A stretch of 64,000 nt of DNA. It comes from CAIUGU01 sp965279735. Lineage in GTDB: Bacteria > Pseudomonadota > Gammaproteobacteria > Steroidobacterales > Steroidobacteraceae. Below are positions 41,439 through 53,507 of the stretch, one piece after another. A program made the translations under genes and the position numbers. The stretch lies in NCBI GenBank assembly GCA_965279735.1, contig OZ257260.1, positions 3,658,001 through 3,722,000 of the forward strand. Direction: 5' to 3'. Position 1 is the first letter of the stretch. Every line of letters begins with the position of its first letter. Under the pieces are notes generated by a model, which saw only the letters and a program-made list of their open reading frames with translations, searched no databases and had not been told where the DNA came from.

Positions 41439-42612
41439 AAGTCTGAACCGCCTGCTCGTCATCGATGACCAGCCGGACCTTTGCGAGTTCATCGCCGAAG
41501 TGGCCAAGCAGGTCGGCTTCGACGTGCGCGCCGTGACCGCTGCCGATGCGTTCAAGCGCACCTATATAGATTTCAAGCCAACGCTTATCGTGCTCGACCT
41601 GCAGATGCCCGAAGCCGACGGCATTGAGCTGCTGCGCTACCTGGGAGATCAGGGCGCACGGTGCCACGTGCTGGTGGCGAGCGGCATGGATGGACGCATC
41701 CTGCAGACTGCAGAACACGTCGGTCGGTCGCGGGGGCTCACCATGCTCGACGCCCTGCAGAAGCCCATCCTGCTGCCTGATCTCGAATCCAGATTGCGCT
41801 CGGTCCTGGTCCACGAATCGCCGCTGTCGGCTGCCGATCTCGAACGGGCGATCGACCTTGGACAGATTTCCGTGCACTACCAGCCGAAGGCGACGCGCAA
41901 GGCGAAAGGCCTCTGGATCATCGAAGGTACCGAAGCGCTGGCCCGCTGGCGTCATCCGGATCTCGGCCCCGTATCGCCCGCCCGTTTCATTCCACTCGCG
42001 GAGAAGCATGGCCTCATCCGGCGCCTGACCGACTACGTGCTGCAGGCCGCACTCAGTCAAAGTCGTCACTGGGACCTTCATGGCCTGCCGCTGTCGATGG
42101 CGATCAATCTCTCGCCGCAACTGCTCAACGATCTTGGGTTTCCGGATCGCGTGGCCCGCCAGGCCGAAGACGTCGGCGCCGATGCGCGGCGGATCATCTT
42201 CGAGATCACGGAGAGTGCCGCCATGGCCGATCCCGGCACGAGCATGGACGTGCTGACCCGGCTGCGCGTCAAGAATTTCGGCCTGTCCATCGACGATTTC
42301 GGCACAGGCTTTTCCTCGCTCAAGCAGCTTTACCTCATGCCCTTCAGCGAGCTGAAGATCGATACCTCCTTCGTGCTCGACGTCTGCGATCACGACGACG
42401 CACGCATCATGGTGGATACGATGGTGCTGCTGGCCCACAAGCTGCAGCTCACGGCCTGCGCGGAAGGCGTCGAAACCCAGGCCGCGCTAGATTTCCTGGA
42501 CGAATGCGGCTGCGACAGGGCCCAGGGCTATTTCATCGGCCGGCCGATGCCCGGCGTGGATATTCCCGCTGCGGTAACCGCGTGGAATGAAGCCCGCGGC
42601 GCGGCGCGCTGA
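41431..42612 (+). CDS. Response regulator with EAL domain, second copy
   Basis: 393 residues from TTG 41431 (GGGAG upstream; TTG 41413 is the alternative). Receiver LLVIDDQPDLCEFIAEVA with phosphoacceptor in IVLDLQMPEADG. EAL domain keeps TEALARWRHPDLG, NLSPQL, EITESA, IDDFGTGFSSL, the Lys of LKIDTS, CAEGVET and AQGYFIG, so it should be an active c-di-GMP phosphodiesterase. The start overlaps the end of the triple-PAS kinase, making that kinase the obvious partner. Paralogue of the protein at 34680. Confidence 0.92.
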   Translation: MPESLNRLLVIDDQPDLCEFIAEVAKQVGFDVRAVTAADAFKRTYIDFKPTLIVLDLQMPEADGIELLRYLGDQGARCHVLVASGMDGRILQTAEHVGRSRGLTMLDALQKPILLPDLESRLRSVLVHESPLSAADLERAIDLGQISVHYQPKATRKAKGLWIIEGTEALARWRHPDLGPVSPARFIPLAEKHGLIRRLTDYVLQAALSQSRHWDLHGLPLSMAINLSPQLLNDLGFPDRVARQAEDVGADARRIIFEITESAAMADPGTSMDVLTRLRVKNFGLSIDDFGTGFSSLKQLYLMPFSELKIDTSFVLDVCDHDDARIMVDTMVLLAHKLQLTACAEGVETQAALDFLDECGCDRAQGYFIGRPMPGVDIPAAVTAWNEARGAAR

Positions 42613-42626
42613 TCCGGAGGCTGCAG

Positions 42627-43583
42627 ATGGCTGCCGACGACCAGATCGACCTGACTCCGGAGCCGCTGCAGCTGCTGCTCGTCGAAGACGAACCCACCCA
42701 GCGTCTCATTCTCTCCCGCAAGCTCATGCAAGCCGGCTACCTGGTCGACACCGCCGGCAATGGACGCGAAGCCCTCGACAAGCTGATCGGCGGCGGCTAT
42801 TCACTGCTGCTGACGGACTGGGACATGCCGGTGATGGATGGCGTGGAGCTGTGCCGTGCACTTCGAGCGGCGGACATGCCGAACTATGTGTACACGCTGC
42901 TGCTCACGGGACGGGACGGGTTGCAGCATGTCGTCGAGGGCCTCGAGGCGGGGGCCGACGACTATCTCGTCAAGCCCATCCAGGACGTCGAGCTCAAGGC
43001 GCGGCTCGCGACAGGCCGCCGCATCGTCCTGCTCGAGCAGTCGCTGCGGAATGCCAATGACGAGAACCGCCGCCTGTCAGTGACCGATCCGCTCACGGGC
43101 AGCTACAACCGCCGCTACCTGATGGATCTGCTGCCGCGGGAACTTGAACGCGCCACGCGTTATCAGCGACCGCTCTCGATGATCATGTGCGACCTCGACC
43201 ACTTCAAGCGTGTCAACGATACGCACGGCCATCTCGCGGGCGACGAAGTGCTCCGGGCGGCAGTGCGTCTCATCAATGAAAGCGTGCGGAAGACAGACTG
43301 GGTTGCCCGCTACGGTGGCGAGGAATTCATGATCGTCCTGCCCGAGACGCCGCTCGCTTCTGCCCGCATCGTCGCCGATAACCTTCGCGAACGCCTGGAA
43401 AAGCAGCCGCTTGCGGCAGGTGTACTGCAGCTCCAGGTCACTGCCAGCTTGGGGGTAGTCGGCTGGGAAGCCGCAGTGCCTGCGCAGGCCAGTCTGGATG
43501 ATCTGATCGCGCGTTGCGATGCATGCCTCTACGCGAGCAAGGCGGCCGGCCGCAATCGCACGACCGCCGAGGCGATGGGCTGA
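42627..43583 (+). CDS. Response regulator diguanylate cyclase (REC-GGDEF)
   Basis: 318 residues, PleD/WspR-like. Receiver LLVEDEPTQRLILSRKLM with phosphoacceptor in LLTDWDMPVMDG. GGDEF domain (about 155-312) with DPLTGSYNRRYLM, CDLDHFKRVNDTHGHLAGDE and the catalytic RYGGEEF. An RxxD inhibitory site (RKTD) lies exactly five residues before GGEEF, so product inhibition by c-di-GMP is expected. 14 bp after the REC-EAL gene, so one transcript makes both a phosphodiesterase and a cyclase. Confidence 0.94.
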   Translation: MAADDQIDLTPEPLQLLLVEDEPTQRLILSRKLMQAGYLVDTAGNGREALDKLIGGGYSLLLTDWDMPVMDGVELCRALRAADMPNYVYTLLLTGRDGLQHVVEGLEAGADDYLVKPIQDVELKARLATGRRIVLLEQSLRNANDENRRLSVTDPLTGSYNRRYLMDLLPRELERATRYQRPLSMIMCDLDHFKRVNDTHGHLAGDEVLRAAVRLINESVRKTDWVARYGGEEFMIVLPETPLASARIVADNLRERLEKQPLAAGVLQLQVTASLGVVGWEAAVPAQASLDDLIARCDACLYASKAAGRNRTTAEAMG

Positions 43584-47420
<3,837 letters not shown>

Positions 47421-47477
47421 GTTTCCCCCATGGTGCGCACCCCCGTAGAATCCGGGATCAGCCAGGAGCAGCCAACG

Positions 47478-49664
47478 ATGCGGATATTGAAGTGGGCAGG
47501 TTTGGGCGTCGGCATGCTGATAGGGCTGTTCCTTGTCACGATCGTCCTGGTTGTTCTGTTCGTCGATCCGAACGACTACAAGGATGATATCGAACGGCTG
47601 GTGGAGCAACAGACCGGTCGGCAGCTTACGCTGGACGGCGATCTCAAGCTGTCGGTTTTTCCCTGGCTCGCGCTCGAGTTCGGCCCTGCATCCTTGAGCG
47701 ATGCGCCCGGTTTTGGCGATGAACCATTCGTCGCGTTGCAACACGCCCGCTTGAGTGTGCGGCTGTGGCCGCTGCTCGGTGGTCGTGTCGAAATCGGCAG
47801 CGTCACTCTTGAGGGCATGAACGTCCGGCTCGTGACAGACGCAGACGGACGGAACAACTGGGCAGACCTCACGGCGTCTGCACCCGACGATGCACCCCGG
47901 GCAGATGCAGAACCCTTGTCCGTGCCGACAATCGCCGGCCTTGAAATTCGCGACTCGGCAATCTCCCTCGAAGACCGGCGGGACAACAGCCGCATCGGCG
48001 TGCGCGAGCTCAAGCTCGAAACCGACGCGCTGGCCAGTGGCAAGCCCTTCGATCTCAAAAGCAGCTTTCTTCTCGAGGCTTCTCCGGAGCTGTCGGCACG
48101 CACGGAAATCGCTGCACGCGTGACTCCCGACGTGGAACACAACCTCTATACCCTTGTGAAGCCGGTGATCACGGCAACGCTGCTCGGAGCCGGCTTTCCG
48201 CAAACAGGTCAGCCACTGGCATTGCACGCAGCGAGCGCAACGCTCGACGTCGGCCACGAACAGCACACCCTCGACGAGTTGCTGCTGGAGACTTCGTGGC
48301 ATGGCGAGGGCCTGCCGGAGGCCGGCGTGCCAGTGACACTGAAAGCTTCGGAACTCAAGGCAGATCTTGCCGCACAGACGCTCGCCCTCTTGGGGCTCGA
48401 GGTGGATGCAGCGGGTGCGAAAGTAAATGGCACGCTGGCAGGAGAGGAAATCCTCGATGCACCGAAGTTCACCGGCCAGCTGGCGTTCGCGCCGATCGAG
48501 TTGCGTGAATGGCTGCCAAAGCTGGGCGTCGAACTGCCTGTGACCCGGGATCCCAAGGCATTCGCGAGTCTCGCCTTTACGGCAAAGGTGGCGCTGACGC
48601 CGTCGTCTGCGGAATTCGCAGACCTGGTGCTGAAGCTTGATGACACGACGGCGAAGGGCACGCTGGGTGTTGCGGATTTCGATTCGCAGGCGGTGCGCTT
48701 CAATCTCGCCGTCGACCGCATCGATGCGGACCGGTATCTCGCACCTGAAGAAGAAGCGAAGAATGCAGCCGAAACCCAGATGAGCGAGACGATCGAGATT
48801 CCCGTCGAAATGCTCCGCCAGTTGAATGTCCGCGGCACGCTTGAACTGGGCGAGGCCATCTTCGCCGGCATCAAGTTCACGCGGCTGAAACTCGGTGTCA
48901 GTGCTCGCGATGGAGATGTCCGCTTCAATCCGGCGGAAGCGAGCCTTTATGGCGGACAGTACCGAGGCGATGTGGGCATTGCGGCGGCGAGCGACGTCGC
49001 GCGCATCACCGTCGACCAGCAATTGAGCAATGTCGACTTCGCCCCGCTCTTCCGGGACGTGTTCGATACGAATCGTCTGTCGGGAAAGGGCTCCTTCAAG
49101 TCGAAGCTGGCGGCCAGCGGCCGCGATACGGATGCGCTGCTCAAGAGCCTGGATGGCACGCTCGACTTCGGAGTGAAGGACGGTGCGCTGGAAGGCGCCG
49201 ATCTCTGGTACGAGATCAGGCGAGCCCGTGCAGTGCTGCGACAGCAGGCGATTCCGGTTCGCACGGGGCCGGAACACACTGCGTTCACCGTCCTTGAGGG
49301 AAGCGGCACTGTTCAGAACGGGGTCGTGCAGAGCAACGACATCACGATCGCCATGCAGTACATGCGGGTCGCAGGCAAGGCGACCATCGACCTGCCAAAG
49401 AGCGAGATCGATTCACGCCTCGACGCCACGGTGCTCAGGATTCCGGCTGAGGGCGTGGATACGGCTGGCATGCAGGAACTCGTCAACGCGAAGGTGCCAA
49501 TCCGCATCACGGGTCCCTTGGCTTCGCCGAAGGTGTTGCCGGATGTCGAGGGTTATCTGAAGAACGAGGTCAAGCAACGGCTCGAGAAGGAAAAGGACAA
49601 GGTCGAAGAGAAGCTGCGCGACCGTCTGCAGGACCGGTTGCGCAAGGCGTTGGGTGGCGGATGA
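47478..49664 (+). CDS. AsmA family protein
   Basis: 728 residues. A single N-terminal helix (LGVGMLIGLFLVTIVLVVLF) leads into the AsmA start FVDPNDYKDDIERLVEQQTG and LTLDGDLKLSVFPWLALEFG. The C-terminal AsmA half includes GLEIRDSAISLEDRR-like repeats and FKSKLAASGRDTDALLKSLD plus GTLDFGVKDGALEGADL. AsmA-like proteins are bridge-type lipid-transfer or outer-membrane biogenesis factors spanning the periplasm. The extreme C terminus is Lys/Glu/Arg-rich. ATG 47478 follows AGGAG. Divergent from the hybrid kinase (57 bp); overlaps mutY by 4 bp. Confidence 0.92.
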   Translation: MRILKWAGLGVGMLIGLFLVTIVLVVLFVDPNDYKDDIERLVEQQTGRQLTLDGDLKLSVFPWLALEFGPASLSDAPGFGDEPFVALQHARLSVRLWPLLGGRVEIGSVTLEGMNVRLVTDADGRNNWADLTASAPDDAPRADAEPLSVPTIAGLEIRDSAISLEDRRDNSRIGVRELKLETDALASGKPFDLKSSFLLEASPELSARTEIAARVTPDVEHNLYTLVKPVITATLLGAGFPQTGQPLALHAASATLDVGHEQHTLDELLLETSWHGEGLPEAGVPVTLKASELKADLAAQTLALLGLEVDAAGAKVNGTLAGEEILDAPKFTGQLAFAPIELREWLPKLGVELPVTRDPKAFASLAFTAKVALTPSSAEFADLVLKLDDTTAKGTLGVADFDSQAVRFNLAVDRIDADRYLAPEEEAKNAAETQMSETIEIPVEMLRQLNVRGTLELGEAIFAGIKFTRLKLGVSARDGDVRFNPAEASLYGGQYRGDVGIAAASDVARITVDQQLSNVDFAPLFRDVFDTNRLSGKGSFKSKLAASGRDTDALLKSLDGTLDFGVKDGALEGADLWYEIRRARAVLRQQAIPVRTGPEHTAFTVLEGSGTVQNGVVQSNDITIAMQYMRVAGKATIDLPKSEIDSRLDATVLRIPAEGVDTAGMQELVNAKVPIRITGPLASPKVLPDVEGYLKNEVKQRLEKEKDKVEEKLRDRLQDRLRKALGGG

Positions 49665-50731
49665 TAAGCCTCGAGGACACCTTCTCTTCCCGGCTGCTCG
49701 CGTGGTTCGACACTGACGGCCGCAAGGACCTGCCTTGGCAGCAGGATCCGACTCCCTACCGCGTGTGGGTGTCCGAGATCATGCTCCAGCAGACGCAGGT
49801 CGCAACGGTGGTGGGCTACTTCGATCGTTTCATGCAGCGCTTTCCCGACATCGCGACCCTGGCGGCTGCGCCACTCGATGCCGTACTTCATCTCTGGTCC
49901 GGACTCGGTTACTACGCGCGAGCGCGCAACCTTCACAAGGCGTCAGAACAGATCGTTGCGCGGCATGGTGGCGTCTTTCCGGAATCGGTGGCAGAAGTCG
50001 AAGCCTTGCCCGGTATTGGCCACTCGACGGCGGGCGCAATCCTGTCGCTGTCACGCGGACAACGGCATGCGATCCTCGATGGCAACGTAAAGCGGGTGCT
50101 GACGCGATATGCGGGCATCGAAGGTTTCCCTGGTACCCGGCAGGTTGAACTCGCGCTCTGGGATCTGGCCGACCGCCTGACACCCGCGGTCCGCTCTGCG
50201 CATTACACGCAGGCCATCATGGATCTGGGCGCTACGCTCTGCACTCGTTCGAAACCTGCATGCCCGATCTGTCCTGTGGCCGCGGGCTGTGTGGCGAACG
50301 AGAGGGGTTGGCAGGCACGCTTGCCAAGCCCGCGACCGAAGAAAAGCCGGCCGCAGAAGGAAGCCCACGTGGTGATTGCTGTTCGCGACGATGGAGCCGT
50401 GCTGCTGGAGCGCCGTCCGCCGAGCGGCATCTGGGGAGGTTTGTGGGGCTTTCCGCAATTCGAGGCTGCGGACACCGCGGACTCGTGGATCGCAGAGCGC
50501 TTGCATACCCACCGGGGACACCAGCGCTGGCCTGCCTACCATCATGCCTTCACGCATTTCGATCTGGCGTTGCATCCACTGGTCATTCGGAATGCGAGCG
50601 AAGGAGAAGCTGTTGCCGATACCGATCGCTACCGCTGGTACGATCCGCTGCAGCCAGCCGAGGTCGGGCTGGCAGCGCCGGTGACCGAACTCATTCGTTC
50701 CCTGGCAAAAGAGAACCTGCAGAAGTCATGA
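49661..50731 (+). CDS. mutY: A/G-specific adenine DNA glycosylase
   Basis: Removes adenine mispaired with 8-oxoguanine. 356 residues with the catalytic Glu in SEIMLQQTQV, the helix-hairpin-helix LPGIGHSTAGAIL, the catalytic Asp in LDGNVKRVL, the four-cysteine iron-sulfur loop CTRSKPACPICPVAAGC, and a C-terminal NUDIX-like domain with GGLWGFPQFE that recognises 8-oxoG. Overlaps asmA (ATGA) and precedes yggX, an arrangement conserved in many gammaproteobacteria. Confidence 0.96.
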   Translation: MISLEDTFSSRLLAWFDTDGRKDLPWQQDPTPYRVWVSEIMLQQTQVATVVGYFDRFMQRFPDIATLAAAPLDAVLHLWSGLGYYARARNLHKASEQIVARHGGVFPESVAEVEALPGIGHSTAGAILSLSRGQRHAILDGNVKRVLTRYAGIEGFPGTRQVELALWDLADRLTPAVRSAHYTQAIMDLGATLCTRSKPACPICPVAAGCVANERGWQARLPSPRPKKSRPQKEAHVVIAVRDDGAVLLERRPPSGIWGGLWGFPQFEAADTADSWIAERLHTHRGHQRWPAYHHAFTHFDLALHPLVIRNASEGEAVADTDRYRWYDPLQPAEVGLAAPVTELIRSLAKENLQKS

Positions 50732-50744
50732 AGAGGCGTATGTC

Positions 50745-51014
50745 ATGAGCCGGATGGTCAATTGCATCGTATTGAAGACCGAGGCGGAAGGGCTCGACTA
50801 CGTGCCTTATCCCGGCGAGCTCGGGCAGCGCATATACGAGAACGTTTCGAAGGCGGGCTGGCAGAAATGGGTCGCCCATCAGACGATGCTCCTGAACGAA
50901 TATCGCCTGACACCCATCGATCCCAAGGCGCGCAAGTTCCTGGTGGCCGAGATGGAGAAGTTCTTCTTCGCCGGTGGCGCGGAAAAACCGAAGGAATTCG
51001 TGCCGCCTGCCTGA
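50745..51014 (+). CDS. yggX: Fe(2+)-trafficking protein
   Basis: 89 residues, full YggX length. MVNCIVLKTEAEGLDYVPYP, with the single conserved Cys, then QRIYENVSKAGWQKWVAHQT, LLNEYRL and RKFLVAEMEKFFF. Protects iron-sulfur proteins, including MutY, from superoxide and helps iron mobilisation. 13 bp after mutY, same operon. Confidence 0.96.
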   Translation: MSRMVNCIVLKTEAEGLDYVPYPGELGQRIYENVSKAGWQKWVAHQTMLLNEYRLTPIDPKARKFLVAEMEKFFFAGGAEKPKEFVPPA

Positions 51015-51029
51015 AACGTCAGGCTCGCC

Positions 51030-52109
51030 TCAATCGCCGGCCGGATCCTGCTGCGCGCGGCGTTCGTCTTCGGCACGATAAGCGTGGAGGCGGTTGTATA
51101 GCGTCTTGAGGCTCAAGCCCAGCGTGGCGGCGGCCCGGGTCTTGTTCCCGCCGCATTGCTTCAGCGTGGCAACCACGATCCATCGCTCCGCTTCCGCCAA
51201 CGAAGTGCCGATCGGTACTCTCACCGAATGGGCGTCGTCGATGATGGGCGCCACCTTCGGTGCCAGTGTCGCAGCGCGCAGATCGAGTTCGTCGTCGGCC
51301 AGGATAAAGGCTCGTTGCACGGCATTGTGCAGTTCACGGACGTTGCCGGGCCATGAATGCGAGGGAATCCAGCGCAGCGATTCTGTCGAGAACTGCTTCC
51401 ACGTGCCGGTGCTGGCATTGAGCTCCTGCAGGAAATGCAGGGCCAGCAATGCCGCATCACCGTCGCGGTCGCGCAAGGGCGGCAATGACAGCGGGAACCC
51501 GGCCAGTCGATAGAGGAGGTCGGAACGCAATTTTCCTTCAGCGACGGCGATCTGCGGATCGCGATTGGTAGCGGCGATCACGCGACACTCGACTTCGATT
51601 TCCTTGTCTCCGCCCACGCGCCGGAACCGCCGTGACTCCAGCACGCGCAGCAGCTTGACCTGCATGTCCGACGGCATTTCCGAGATCTCATCCAGAAACA
51701 ACGTCCCGCTGCCGGCCCGTTCGAAATGCCCGGCATGGGCGCGCAGTGCGCCCGTGAAGCTGCCGCGTTCGAAGCCGAAGAGTTCCGCTTCGATCAGCGT
51801 TTCCGGAATGCCGCCACAATTGACTGCAACAAATGGCTGGTCCGCCCGGCGACTGAGTTCGTGCAGGGCCCGCGCCACCATTTCCTTGCCCGTGCCGCTT
51901 TCGCCAACGAGCAGAACGCTGGCACCAGTAGGTGCGACCTTGGCAATCTGTTCGTACAGCTTGCGCATCGACGGTGCGCGACCGATCAGGCCTGCGAACT
52001 GATCCGGGTGCCTGTTACCATTGGAGCCAAAGCCGTCGCCTTCGTCATCAATGGCGCGTGCGATGGCTTCGATGCCGCTTCTCACGGCTTGTCGGGTGTG
52101 GTCATGCAT
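51030..52109 (-). CDS. Sigma-54 activator without receiver domain (EBP 1)
   Basis: 359 residues. The first ~40 are short and featureless. The AAA+ domain has VLLVGESGTGKEMVARALHE, the sigma-54 contact loop as GSFTGAL (Ser instead of the usual Ala of GAFTGA), TLFLDEISEMP and IPSHSWPGNVREL. The Fis-type helix-turn-helix ends the protein (GNKTRAAATLGLSLKTLYNR). With no REC, GAF or PAS input it must be controlled by abundance, a separate partner or be constitutively on. Similar throughout to EBP 2 at 61381, so the two are paralogues. Confidence 0.92.
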   Translation of the reverse strand: MHDHTRQAVRSGIEAIARAIDDEGDGFGSNGNRHPDQFAGLIGRAPSMRKLYEQIAKVAPTGASVLLVGESGTGKEMVARALHELSRRADQPFVAVNCGGIPETLIEAELFGFERGSFTGALRAHAGHFERAGSGTLFLDEISEMPSDMQVKLLRVLESRRFRRVGGDKEIEVECRVIAATNRDPQIAVAEGKLRSDLLYRLAGFPLSLPPLRDRDGDAALLALHFLQELNASTGTWKQFSTESLRWIPSHSWPGNVRELHNAVQRAFILADDELDLRAATLAPKVAPIIDDAHSVRVPIGTSLAEAERWIVVATLKQCGGNKTRAAATLGLSLKTLYNRLHAYRAEDERRAQQDPAGD

Positions 52110-52171
52110 GCGGATACCCTGTGTCGTCCCGTGCGTAGCGTGCGGCTTGCGTCTTCAATGTGAGTACGCGG

Positions 52172-52459
52172 TTACGACTTCGTTCCACTACCTTCGGATG
52201 CGTTGAGATCCGCGAGTGCCAGCTTGGACTCACGCAGTCGTGCGCCTTCGCCACCGCTCATGTTTTCCGTGTCTGCCTCGGCCAGCAGCTCGGAATCCTT
52301 GACCCACGATTCCAGGATGCGGCGTTTTTCGGCCATGCTCAGCGTCGTGTCCTCGACCACTTCGCGAGGTGAGCTGAACTGCTGCGTCGGATCCTTGACG
52401 ACTTCCTCGACTTTCGGCGTGTTGCCTAAAGCCTCGTGTGCCCCATGTTGCGTAGTCAT
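52172..52459 (-). CDS. Small hydrophilic protein of unknown function
   Basis: 95 residues from ATG 52459, which has AAGGAG at ideal spacing; the frame open to 52576 lies over the ferritin-like gene end. Acidic, no signal or membrane segment. The middle (KDPTQQFSSPREVVEDTTLS, MAEKRRILESWVKDSELLAEA) resembles small stress proteins that contain an ESW-type helical motif, but I cannot name a family. Downstream of the ferritin-like gene on the same strand, probably cotranscribed. Confidence 0.65.
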   Translation of the reverse strand: MTTQHGAHEALGNTPKVEEVVKDPTQQFSSPREVVEDTTLSMAEKRRILESWVKDSELLAEADTENMSGGEGARLRESKLALADLNASEGSGTKS

Positions 52460-52502
52460 GCTCTGCTCCTTCGATCCCTGATCTGTCCGTGGCGGCGGGG
52501 CT

Positions 52503-53111
52503 TCAACTTGCCGCCCGTATCTGCTTGCCCGACTCATCCTTCCGGCTTTCAGACTTGCCGAGAAGATGGTGCACATCCTCCATCATGCTGGCGAGCTCCT
52601 CGGCGTGCTCTTCCTCAACCGCGAGGATGCCTTCGAGCATCCGGCGCGTAGTGGAGTCGTGTTTTTCCATGTACGCGATCATCTCGGTATAGGACTCGAT
52701 GGCAACGCGTTCGGCCACCAGATCCTCCTTGATCATTTCTTCCAGAGACTCGCCTTCCACGTATTCCGCATGGCTGCGGGCGGACAATCCGTCGGGATTG
52801 AAGTTGGGTTCGCCGCCGAGCTGCACGATGCGTTCGGCAATCTGGTCGGCGTGGCCCTGCTCCTCCTGCGCATGCACCAGGAATTCCTTCTTGATGCTCT
52901 CCGCCAGGATGCCCTCGGCCATGAAGTAATGGCGCCGATAGCGCAGCGTGCACACTATTTCAGTGGCGAGCGCTTCGTTCAGCAGCTTGAGGACCGTTTC
53001 ACGGTCGGCGTTGTAGCTGGGAGTCACCGCGCCATCCGCAATATGCTGACGGGCACGCTGCCGGAGAGTCGCGATATCGCTGAGAAACCCGGACGTCGTG
53101 GATTTGGTCAT
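52503..53111 (-). CDS. Ferritin-like/bacterioferritin-type protein
   Basis: 202 residues, four-helix ferritin-like fold. The di-iron ligands are spread as in bacterioferritins: LLNEALATEIVCTLRYRRHY, KKEFLVHAQEEQGHADQIAE (ExxH), EDLVAERVAIESYTEMI and ILAVEEEHAEELASMM (ExxH). Probably oxidises and stores iron or binds DNA in stress. Between the DUF1328 gene (11-bp gap) and the small hydrophilic gene on the minus strand, forming a stress-type operon. Confidence 0.88.
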   Translation of the reverse strand: MTKSTTSGFLSDIATLRQRARQHIADGAVTPSYNADRETVLKLLNEALATEIVCTLRYRRHYFMAEGILAESIKKEFLVHAQEEQGHADQIAERIVQLGGEPNFNPDGLSARSHAEYVEGESLEEMIKEDLVAERVAIESYTEMIAYMEKHDSTTRRMLEGILAVEEEHAEELASMMEDVHHLLGKSESRKDESGKQIRAAS

Positions 53112-53121
53112 GTCGGTCTCC

Positions 53122-53286
53122 CTACGCCTTGCGGGCGAGACTCATGACGAAGGCGATGATTGCACCGATGAGGAACACGAAGAACAGGATCTTCGCAATG
53201 CCAACGGCTCCAGCTGCGATGCCCGTGAAGCCGAACAGTGCGGCGATCAGGGCGATGATGAAAAAGACGACGGCGTAGTGCAGCAT
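53122..53286 (-). CDS. DUF1328 (YtjA-like) small membrane protein
   Basis: 54 residues: MLHYAVVFFIIALIAALFGF, then TGIAAGAVGIAKILFFVFLI and a second hydrophobic stretch ending SLARKA. Two transmembrane helices around a glycine-rich turn, the standard DUF1328 layout. GGGAGG at perfect spacing before ATG 53286. Members are stress-induced in many proteobacteria but have no known biochemical role. First gene of the minus-strand ferritin operon. Confidence 0.9.
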   Translation of the reverse strand: MLHYAVVFFIIALIAALFGFTGIAAGAVGIAKILFFVFLIGAIIAFVMSLARKA

Positions 53287-53507
53287 AGGACCTCCCGGGA
53301 ATTTCGTGTCTGATGTTCAGGTCCGGCCCCGACTTGCAGTCGCTCCGGCAATCCTTGGGAGGAGTGTCGCCAACAGGCGCCGCTGTCGCAGTCGGCGTGA
53401 CCCACCGGACCGTGTAGGAATGCGCCCACACGGCGCCGGCAAGCGGAAAAGAATCCCGCTGCCGCGCCGCATCCTGCTGGACAACATCGTGTCTGCGGGC
53501 TGACACT
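53287..53507. other. Divergent regulatory gap between DUF1328 operon and CHASE3 kinase
   Basis: 221 bp between divergent starts. No gene supported. It must hold both promoters; unlike csbD and the 62841 gene, I could not find a -24/-12 element here. Confidence 0.45.

Noticed and set aside
47421..49277. Long minus-strand open frame extending the hybrid kinase to 1897 residues
   Set aside because: It lies antisense to the well-supported asmA gene, is Cys/His/Arg-rich without domains, and the kinase has its own ATG, ribosome-binding site and membrane helix at 47420.
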